The position numbers and the translations under genes are program-made. 64,000 bases of DNA from Takakia lepidozioides (lineage: Eukaryota; Streptophyta; Takakiopsida; Takakiales; Takakiaceae): positions 59,146,001 to 59,210,000 of the forward strand of contig CM060733.1 in assembly GCA_030704615.1 (NCBI GenBank), written 5' to 3'. Positions 56,526 to 64,000 of this stretch are shown one piece after another. The notes beneath the pieces were generated by a model. It ran no database searches. It was not told where the DNA came from and worked only from the letters and a program-made list of their open reading frames with translations. Position 1 is the first letter of the stretch; each line of letters begins with the position of its first letter.

Positions 56526-57266
56526 CTAGGTAATAACAAAATCAAACCTTGCTAGTAACATATTCCATCTCGATTGACGTCGATTCAAAACACGAGCACT
56601 CATAGAATATTTGAGGTTTTTGTAGACAGTGACCTGATGTTCAGCTCCCTCCAATAGATGTCGCCACTCCTCAAAAGCATCGATAATCGCTAGAAGTTCT
56701 TTGTCATGGATTTCATAATTGATCTCCACAGCGGAAAATTTGCGAGAACGAAAACCAACAGGGTGAAGTCGACCATCTATACCGTATTGAGAGAGTACCG
56801 CGTCAAGTGCAAAGTCCGATGCATCTGCTTCTAAGAAGAATGGTTTAGATGGGTCTGCATGTACCAGTATGGGAGCCATTGTAAATGTCTGCTTCAGCCT
56901 TTCAAATGTCTGGTCAGCCTTCTCGTCCCATACAAATTTGTCCTTCTCTGTGAGTCGTGTCAATGGTGCAGCAATTTTGGAGTAGTTATTGATGAAAATT
57001 CTATAGAAATTTGCAAAGCCCAGAAAATATTGTACATCTCGGACCGAAGTTGGTTTAATCCACTCGATGATGGTTTGTATTTTCTTCTGATCCATAAAGA
57101 CGTCTTTGTCGGAAATAATGTAGCCCAGAAATTCGACCTCAGATTGATGGAAAAGACATTTCTCCAACTTGGCATATAGTCTTTTTTCTCTTAATTTATG
57201 AATGACAAGGCGTACATGGCGGCCATGTTCTTCTTCATTCTGTGAAAATATCAAAATGTCGTCCAA
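56526..57266 (-). pseudogene. G2 RT C-terminal half and RNase H
   Basis: Begins at the catalytic LDDILIF box of RT, followed by EKCLFHQSEVEFLGYIIS, SVRDVQYFLGFANFYR, then RNase H (FFLEADASDFALDAVLSQYG, EIHDKELLAIIDAFEEWRH). The frame ends at 56526; the region down to 56096 is decayed. The N-terminal half of RT lies inverted directly to the right. Confidence 0.9.
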
Positions 57267-57270
57267 ATAG

Positions 57271-57720
57271 ATGACTACATTCCGCCCAATCTATAACTTA
57301 TCACAGACGGAGTTGGCTGCATTACGTGAATACATTGATGAAAATTTGTCGAATCACTTCATCCGACATTCAAAATCACCCGTGGGGGCGCCTATCTTGT
57401 TTGTGAAAAAGAAGGACGGATCATTACGCATGTGTGTTGACTATCGCGGTATCAACAAAATCACAATCATAGAATCGGTTATCCGTTGCCGCTGATTTCT
57501 GGGCTTCTCGACCAGCTGGGACAAGCGAAGATTTTCACCAAAATCGACTTGAGATGAGCTTATAACCTTGTACGGATAAAAGAAGGAGACGAATGGAAAA
57601 CAGCTTTTCGAACAAGGTATGGACATTTTGAATACAATGTTATGCCTTTCGGTCTTACAAATGTTCCAGCAATTTTCCAATATATGATGAATGACATCTT
57701 TCGAGAATTTTTTAAATGAC
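57271..57720 (+). pseudogene. G2 RT N-terminal half, inverted
   Basis: In an otherwise minus-strand element this segment reads on the plus strand: [40 protein letters not shown], then (after a shift near 57490) FTKIDLR[14 protein letters not shown] and [19 protein letters not shown]. These are RT motifs that belong exactly between the protease frame ending at 57732 and the LDDIL box at 57260. The plus-strand reading contains one stop, a frameshift and one extra T near 57710. Confidence 0.92.
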
Positions 57721-57731
57721 TTGGCTCCTTC

Positions 57732-58541
57732 TTATAACTCAATTGCACAGTCATAAGGTCGATGTTCTGGGAATATTTCTGCATTTTTCTTTTCGAAGAC
57801 ATCTTTGAAATCTTGATATTGAGCGGGTAATGTTGAAGTACATTTGTCTGTTGTGGTCTTGATCGGAGTCGCATAAAGTGCAAATGCCGCCTCATTTTTT
57901 GTAGCTCTTATGAAAGCTCTAGCTCCAAGGAATAAGGATTGAATACCTTTGATATTTCTACATTTTTGTCTTGGAGAAATTTTTCGCGATCGCCAATCGA
58001 TGTCGGGATTGTGAAGTACGAAGCAGGGAAGTCCAAGGATCACAGGATTCGTTGAAGACTGGATGACATTGAAAACAATATGTGATGCTTGATCTTTAAG
58101 CTTCACTTCAAGTGATCGAGTTTCATGGTACACATTTCTTGATGCTAATGGTCGTCCATCGATGACTTCAACGGGGGCCGAGAGTTTCTTCTTTACGAAC
58201 GTTAAATTGTTTTGTTTCGCAAAGTTTTTGTCCATAAAACAAGCTGAAGCTCCTGAGTCCAAAAATGCTTCTACAGTGATATCTCGATTTTGCACTCTGA
58301 TTTTTATCGGAACTGTGAAGCAAGGTGTAGGGTCTGGACGTAGAAAGAGACCATTTTTCGGTAAGGAATTTGTGGTGTCCAGCCGCATGATCCCTACTGT
58401 GACTGGACATCTTCGTTTTCCAACCTCCTCGTATCGAACACTTGAGTTGAGCCCCGAGTTTTGAATCTTCTCTTGTTGGGGTAGTTTAATGCTATGTGAT
58501 CTTCTTCTCCGCAATAGAGGCATAATCCACTCGAGCGTCAT
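57732..58541 (-). pseudogene. G2 protease
   Basis: Aspartic protease with an intact LDSGASACFMD active site and NPVILGLPCFVLHNPDIDW (the ILG flap-side motif), followed by the linker to RT (DFKDVFEKKNAEIFPEHRPY). It ends in TAA where a Gln codon (CAA) is likely in the parent. The gag zinc knuckle lies just upstream in another frame near 58460-58520 and reads CLYCGEEDHIALNY, with Tyr for the last Cys. Confidence 0.88.
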
Positions 58542-58560
58542 CTTTGTTTATCTTGTGGCG

Positions 58561-59096
58561 TCAATGGCTTGAATCGAACAACATCAATCTGCATAGGATC
58601 ACTACTGGATGTCTGATGGGTCGTTGTGTTTGGTGTCGTAGTAGTAGTGGCATGATGCGTCGTAGACCATCCAGATCACGGTGCAAACCAAGATAGGGCA
58701 GTGCCTGACAGAATGGTGCCCACGAATCCCACTTGAATACCTTCATCGGGATAGCGTTGTGGATGTAGTCGTAGGAACAGTCGTACTTGTTGAACAAAAC
58801 TGCGAAATCTTGATCTCGTCCCATCAAATTTCTCGGGCATGTTAATCTTTGGTTCTCTCGTAATCTGTTGAAGAAGAACCGTTGCAATAGGAGATGTTGC
58901 AGTAGGGACTTGTATGGTTGAAGATCGATTGTTCAACTCCTTTTAACTCTGAAATTTGTTGTTGCAAATTGTGGAGAGCGTTGCCAAGATCTTGAGACTG
59001 ATCAGCTTGCAATTGGGCGGTAGATGCATGAAGTTCTTGCATCTGGAGTTGAAGACTCTGTAATGTGGTGACCATTTCTACAAATGTGCCTTCCAT
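58561..59096 (-). pseudogene. G2 copy A gag, internally deleted
   Basis: Starts at ATG 59096 (MEGTFVEMVTTLQSLQLQMQ), with a coiled-coil-like Gln/Leu-rich start, then TREPKINMPEKFDGTRSRFR. Compared with copy B (62414 onward) about 335 bp after SWFAP are missing, and the reading frame changes at 58887. The start context is the same as in copy B. Confidence 0.88.
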
Positions 59097-59134
59097 CTTA
59101 ACTAACTAAGGAACAAACTTTAGTCTCGCCAAAC

Positions 59135-59783
59135 TGTCAAGGACGAGAACATGACAGAACACAAACAAAAGATCAGACTAGAGGTACAAGACTAGACAAG
59201 AAGTCAAGGTCGGCGTGGCCGAATGCATGGTAGGTGAACATGAATCAAGATGATCTTTATAACAATGGACAAGAGTACAAACTACTGGAACTCGACTCGG
59301 ATACTGGAATGCTGGAAACTGGACTGGAATACCAGATACTGGAAACTGGACTGGATACTGGAAGCTGGACTGGAGTACTGGACTTGGAACAAGAGTAGCT
59401 TGAACTTATGTTGGCGAGACTGAAGAGTGTCCAGTCTCGCCTCCTATATATACTGGCTACTAAGAAGCTTCCCCAAGAAGCTTCCCCTATGGAGGTTTCT
59501 TGCTGGAGAAGTTTCCAAGATTAAATAAAGGTTTCTTGATAGAGAAGCTTCCTCAAACAAAAGAGGTATCTTGATGGAGAAGTTTCCTCCAAAGGAAGCT
59601 TCTTGAGTAGTTTCCCAAGTTACTCTTGGTAATTTGGTAAACTCCCGATAACTTGGTAAGTAATGGTAAATCATGATAGATCATGATAAATCACGATAAG
59701 TCATGATAACTTTCGGTAACATGGTAACTTGGTAACTTTTGGTATTTACTCCTGGTAAATTCCTCTGGGCTATGTCTGTGACA
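59135..59783 (-). repeat. G2 copy A 5' LTR
   Basis: 649 bp, TGTCAAGGAC ... GTCTGTGACA on the plus strand. It contains repeated GATACTGGAA(A/G)CTGGACTGG units and GATCATGATAAATCA-type units, and TATATATA at 59446-59454, which may be its TATA box (minus strand). Confidence 0.9.
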
Positions 59784-59789
59784 TTACCT

Positions 59790-60195
59790 CTGGAAGTGAG
59801 TCCGAAGTTCGTATCTCCGTATGCGGGACCTTTTCGCATCCGGAAGGTTATGAATGAGGATGTGTATGAATTGGAGCTGCCGGCAAACAGCAAGGTGCAT
59901 CCGGTATTCCACGTCTCCCTTTTGAAGCCTTACTTCAAAGATGAAGCGCGTCCAAATCGGCATCAAGTATTGCGTCCGCCACCTGTGTTGTTGGACCATG
60001 AAAATGAACCTGAGTACGAGGTGGAGGCAGTGCTTGAGTCGAGGAGGTTCAAGAATCGAGAAATGGAGTATCTCGTGAAATGGAAGGGCTATCATATTGT
60101 AGAGGCATCTTAGGTGTGTGCTTCAGAAATGGGAAACGCATCCGAGGCGATTGCAGCTTTCGAAGGACGACCTCAAAAGCGAAAAAAACGTTGAT
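59790..60195 (+). pseudogene. G1-family integrase C-terminus and chromodomain
   Basis: [40 protein letters not shown] and the chromodomain [17 protein letters not shown] ... YLVKWKGYH, interrupted by a stop at about 60112 and then continuing in frame as [20 protein letters not shown] to a stop near 60195. Very close to the end of the 848-codon frame of G1. Confidence 0.93.
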
Positions 60196-61098
60196 GGGGA
60201 CATCAACCTCGGAGCGTGGGGGAGGAAATCCATGCTTAGCCCGGCTTAGCTAGCTCAGGAATCCGATTGCAAAAACTTGTATTGTATAAATTTTGTTATA
60301 AATGAAATGGTTCCCAAATGTTGTACTTCCTATTTTGTTTGGAATGGTGATGCATGGTTTGTTTGGCTAGTGTGTAGAATGCATGCTAGCTTACAAAGTG
60401 GGAGAGGTAAATTGGATTAATTGTGTGTTTGCGTAGTGCCGAAATCGGGTGACTCACATCCAAGAGGCAAGGAAACTTGCACCTTCTTTGGGAGTTCACG
60501 TGCTAGTGCGCACCTGGCACGTGCGCGTACTATAACTGCGCAACCAAGGGGGTTGCCTTGTAGTGCGGGCTAACGCGGAAGCTACGTGCTTCCGTTCACG
60601 TACTATAATCGTGTAGCTTCGGGACGAAGTCGTAGTGCGGCTTCGGCGTGTTCCCGTACCTCAAGCCAACATTCCAAGGCGGACCCAATTGTAGTGATTG
60701 GGGCGCACGGTTGGTTCAAGGTTATCTTCCTAGTCAAAAAGGGTTCAAGGTGAACCCTTGCTCAATGTGATGTCAAAAGCGGCATCACGAGCGGTCGCAA
60801 GCAATGTTGTTACAGTAAGGCGATTCGATCCTCGGGGAGGATCGTTCCTTGGCCTTGAAGTGGGCCAAGAAGAGTGCACTGGGAGGAGCTTGAGAGGCTC
60901 CACCCTTGGCCGGGACTTGGAGAAAGTCGGCCGAACTAGCTAGTGGAGAGTAGAGTCAGGTGTGGGGTTTGGTTCTTTGCCATGGGACGTCATGGTGCGG
61001 AAATAAACTCCTTGATGTGGGACGCCACAACTTGGATGTTCGTTTCTACAAAATGGACAAGTCGATGAGGATATCAACTCCCTATTGGTAGGGGTGTG

Positions 61099-61821
61099 TG
61101 TCGCGGCCCTTTGCCTTGAGGGCAGGGGGTCGGGACACAGAGGGGCTGCCCCTGTAGTGGGGGCGGTGGCAGCAATAGTACGGGGGGCTGAAGCACCCTT
61201 GAGTGCCCAAGGCACTCAAGGAGGCGGAGGCGCTCACTAGGTGGAGCCCGCATACCGGGTTGCGGTGGGGGTGACTCCACAAGGGGTGGAGGTAGCTTAG
61301 TGGGACTTAGTGGGGGTGGCATAGGACTCACCATGGGGCGGAGACCTTGTGGTGGGAGTCGTGGTGAGTCTTGGGACTCACCACGGTCCAATGGGGCCGT
61401 GGTGGGTGGGCCAAGACTCACCGCGACTCATCACTGGGAATCGAGGGTCTTTGTGGTGGTTCGCCATAAAATGGCATGGTTGTTTGTGAAACCCCCGCGG
61501 ACAGTCACAGAAGTATATATAGGGAGTAGTAACCCTGAGAACGGTGCAAGCCCGTTGGTGACTAAAAACTAGTGAGTAAGCGAGCAAGCCGGAAAGCAAC
61601 TAAGAAGTGGGGAGCTATTCCGGACTGCCATCTACCAAAGGGAATTTCCACTAGCGCGAAATTGGTGGTGGGTCTGTTGGGGGAGAAAAAGGAGACCGTT
61701 ATGTCCCGGTGAGCAACCGAAGCTCCGAGTTGGCCCGGCGGCCAGGTTGGGAGTTAAGCGTGTGCATCAAAGTCAGTAACTATGACTTGAAGGGGAACTT
61801 ACCGAAGTGAGGTGCACGACA
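61099..61821 (+). repeat. G1-family LTR (3' LTR of the fragment)
   Basis: 723 bp, TGTCGCGGCC ... GGTGCACGACA, clearly the reverse complement of the G1 LTRs but visibly more diverged from them than they are from each other. Confidence 0.93.
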
Positions 61822-61838
61822 ACTAGTCTGGTATGTAT

Positions 61839-62375
61839 TGTCACGAACATAGCCCAGAGGAACTTACCAGGAGTAAATACCAGAAGTTACTAAGTTACAA
61901 TGTTACCGGAAGTTACCATGACTTACCGTGATTTATCATGATCTACCATGATCTACCATGATTTACCATTACTTACCAAGTTACCGGGAATTTACCAAAT
62001 TACCAAGAGTAACTTGGGAAACTGCTCAGGAAGCTTCCTTTGGAGGAAACTTCTCCATCAAGATACCTTCTTTGTTTAAGGAAGCTTCTCCATCAAGAAA
62101 CCTTTGTTTAATCTTGGAAACTTCTCCAGCAAGAAATCTCCATAGGGGAAGCTTCTTAGGGAAGCTTCTTAGTAGCCAGTATATATGGTACCCCAGTCCA
62201 GTTTCCAGCATTCCAGTATTCGAGTCGAGTTCCAGTATCTTGTACTCTTGTCCATTGTTATAAATATCATCTTGATTCATGTTTACCCACCATGCATTCG
62301 CCCACACCGACCTTGACTTCTTGTCTATCTAGTTTGATCTCTTGTTTGTGTTCAGTCATGTTCTCGTCCTTGACA
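61839..62375 (+). repeat. G2 copy B 5' LTR
   Basis: 537 bp, TGTCACGAACATAGCCC ... GTCCTTGACA. Same family as 59135-59783 (reverse complement) but about 110 bp shorter, mostly from the GATACTGGAA repeats. Contains TCATGATCTACCATGATC-type repeats and GGAAGCTTCT repeats. Confidence 0.92.
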
Positions 62376-62378
62376 GTT

Positions 62379-62392
62379 TGGCGAGACTAAAG
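62379..62392 (+). other. G2 candidate primer binding site
   Basis: TGGCGAGACTAAAG starts 3 bp after the LTR; the same bases follow the copy A LTR (59131-59118, minus). It starts with TGG as a tRNA-CCA complement should but is not the initiator-Met site. I cannot name the tRNA. Confidence 0.55.
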
Positions 62393-62413
62393 TTTGTTCC
62401 TTAGTTAGTTAAG

Positions 62414-63453
62414 ATGGAAGGCACATTTGCGGAAATAGTCGCCACATTGCAGAGTCTTCAGCTCCAGATGCAAGAACTTCGTACCTCTACCGCCCAATTA
62501 CAAGCTGATCAGTCTCAAGATCTTAGCAAAGTTCTCCACAATTTGCGACAACAAATTTCAGAGTTAAGAGAGTCAAACAATGGATCTTCAACCATACGAA
62601 TCTCTACTGCAACAGCTCCTACTGCAACGGTTCCTCTTCAACAGATTACGAGAGAACCAAAGATCAACATACCGAGAAATTTGATAGGACAAGATCAAGA
62701 TTTCGCGGTTTTGTTCAACAAATATGACTATTCCTACGACTACATCCACAACACTACCCCGATGAAGGTATTCAAGTGGGATTCGTGGGCACCCTTCTAT
62801 CAGGCACTACCCTATCTTGGTTTGCACCGCTATTAGAATTTTTTTTGCATTTACTATACAATTTTGAAGTATTCATGTCCGAGTTCACTGCAACATTTGG
62901 AGAAAATGATAGGGAGAGAGTTGCAGAGACAAAGATGCGAAATCTTCGACAAGGAGCACGTCCTGCTTCCGTTTATGCTGCCTTATTTCGACAACTTGTG
63001 TGCGACCTCGACTGGAATGAGAAGAGCCTCATTAGTCAGTTTCGATGTGGGCTAAAGAAGGATATAAAAGATTTGTTGTTGACAATGCCAAACTTGAGCA
63101 TACTGAGTGAATTCATCACCCAAGTCATTGCATGCGATAATCGTTTGTTAGAAAGACGTCAAGAGAAGCGATCTAGATGATCGACGACGCATCATGCCGC
63201 TGCTACTACGGCACCAAACACAACGATCCATCAGACATCCGGTAGTGATCCTATGCAGATTGATGCTGTCCGATTCAAGCCATTGACGCCACAAGAAAAA
63301 CAAATACGGCGCTCGAATGGATTATGCCTCTATTGCGGAGAAGAAGATCACACAGCATTAAACTGCCCCAACAAGAGAAGATTCAAAACTCGGGGCACAA
63401 CTCAAGTGTTCGATACGAGGAGGTCGGAAAACGAAGCTGTCCAGTCACAGTAG
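62414..63453 (+). pseudogene. G2 copy B gag
   Basis: MEGTFAEIVATLQSLQLQMQ start, a gag core across a frame change near 62800 (FVGTLLSGTTLSWFAP, MSEFTATFGENDRERVAETK, NLRQGARPASVYAALFRQLV), a stop at 63178, and then the zinc knuckle CLYCGEEDHTALNC with all four ligands (C-x2-C-x4-H-x4-C). Copy A lacks the middle part. Confidence 0.9.
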
Positions 63454-63854
63454 GGACCATGCGGCTGGACACCACAAATTCCTTACAAAAAAAAAATCTC
63501 TTTCTACCTCCAGACCCTACACCTTGCTTCATAGTTCCGGTAAAAATCAGAGTGCAAAATCGAGATATCTATGTAGAAGCACTTTTGGACTCAAGGGCTT
63601 CGGCATGTTTTATTGATAAAACCTTTGCGAAGCAACACAATTTAACGCTCGTAAAGAAGAAACTATCGGCCCCCGTTGAAGTCATCGATGGACGACCGTT
63701 AATATCAGGAAATGTTGACCATGGAACTCGACCACTTGAAGTGAAGCTTGAAGATCAAGCATCACATATTGTTTTCAACATCATCCAGTCTCCAACGAGT
63801 CTTGTGATCCTTGGACTTCCCTGGTTCGTACTTCACAATCCTGACATCGACTGA
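63324..63854 (+). pseudogene. G2 copy B protease
   Basis: Aspartic protease region with LLDSRASACFID: the active-site Gly is Arg, whereas copy A keeps LDSGAS. SLVILGLPWFVLHNPDID follows and then TGA, where copy A has Trp. Confidence 0.88.
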
Positions 63855-64000
63855 CGATCGCGAAAAATTTCTCCAAGACAAAAATGTAGACATATCAAAG
63901 TATTCAACCCTTGTTCCTTGGAGCTAGAGCTTTCATGAGAGCTACCAAAAAGGATGCGGCATTTGCACTTTATGCGACTCCGATCAAGACCACAGCAGAC

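Larger units (their letters stand above)
54361..59783 (-). mobile_element. Ty3/gypsy chromodomain retrotransposon G2, copy A, rearranged
   Basis: Minus-strand element with a full 5' LTR (59135-59783), a 127-bp remnant 3' LTR (54361-54487), polypurine tract 54488-54501, gag, protease, RT/RNase H, integrase and chromodomain. Damage: deletion of about 335 bp in gag, a stop between protease and RT, a 445-bp inversion within RT, a deletion that removes the first catalytic Asp of integrase, and frameshifts. No target duplication is found (CTCCC left, TTACC right). It is a different family from G1: other LTR and other primer site. Confidence 0.93.
59785..61821 (+). mobile_element. 3' fragment of a G1-family element
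   Basis: Plus-strand copy of the last 2.0 kb of G1: pol C-terminus from LEVSPKFV on, 3' untranslated region, and one LTR. It begins abruptly at the outer edge of the G2 copy A LTR. The reading frame has TAG where G1 has the Trp of ASWV (near 60113). Confidence 0.93.
61839..64000 (+). mobile_element. Ty3/gypsy retrotransposon G2, copy B (runs off window)
   Basis: Plus-strand copy: LTR 61839-62375, primer site, gag from 62414, protease to 63854, continuing past the window end. It shows frameshifts in gag (near 62800), a stop at 63178-63180, and TGA after HNPDID. Confidence 0.93.

Noticed and set aside
54356-59788. Target duplication for G2 copy A (CTCCC and TTACC)
   Set aside because: Only three of five bases agree, and the right flank is another retrotransposon fragment.
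1-64000. tRNA and rRNA genes
   Set aside because: No cloverleaf-type boxes or conserved rRNA blocks were noticed by eye; a covariance-model scan could not be run, so absence is not proven.

Overview
The window reads as nuclear DNA of a land plant, probably a seed-free one (moss, lycophyte or fern); I cannot name the species. Supporting evidence: a plastid-type 2Fe-2S ferredoxin with a transit peptide, an EFFECTOR OF TRANSCRIPTION (ET) gene with plant-style GT-AG introns, a long PLS-class pentatricopeptide repeat (PPR) gene of very uniform repeats, a short extensin, AAACCCTA (telo-box) motifs, and chromodomain Ty3/gypsy retrotransposons. Genes are sparse; most recognisable coding sequence is retrotransposon or decayed gene.

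Layout. 1-16.4 kb: gene-poor, with a decayed unknown gene carrying a 348-bp tandem duplication (3.3-4.5 kb), an F-box/kelch-like remnant broken by one stop (8.0-8.6 kb), a G-box-rich repeat cluster (9.2-9.5 kb), a PPR gene collapsed into about 110-bp repeats (11.0-12.6 kb) with LINE scraps on both sides, and a SEC13-like fragment (15.1 kb). 16.4-23.3 kb: a nearly complete Ty3/gypsy element (call it G1, minus strand) with 725-bp LTRs, a GTGGC target duplication and an initiator-Met primer site, inserted into a coiled-coil reading frame that resumes at 23.35 kb. 25.6-29.13 kb: a 5'-truncated LINE (plus strand) that runs into the 3' end of a P-class PPR gene (29.1-30.9 kb, minus strand).

31.6-32.0 kb: intact ferredoxin. 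33.8-37.35 kb: four-exon ET gene, minus strand, 511 residues, all exon phases agreeing. 39.7-41.2 kb: probable small membrane-protein gene. 43.46-43.58 kb: a long, almost perfect hairpin. 44.6-45.2 kb: extensin-like cell-wall gene. 49.1-51.4 kb: large PLS-class PPR gene cut short in its E motif. 53.0-64.0 kb: a retrotransposon scrapyard, in which a second gypsy family (G2) is present once on the minus strand (54.36-59.78 kb, with an internal 445-bp inversion) and once on the plus strand (61.84 kb to the window end), the two facing away from each other across a 2-kb 3' fragment of a G1 element.

The intact-looking host genes are ferredoxin (photosynthetic electron transfer), ET (transcriptional regulator), extensin (cell wall) and perhaps the PLS PPR (organelle RNA). 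Nothing suggests an operon or a joint pathway. The most informative structures are the ET gene model, the hairpin, the PPR-derived minisatellite, the clean inversion inside G2, the unusual LINE, and the shared pattern of Cys-to-Tyr and Gly-to-Arg damage in the retroelements.
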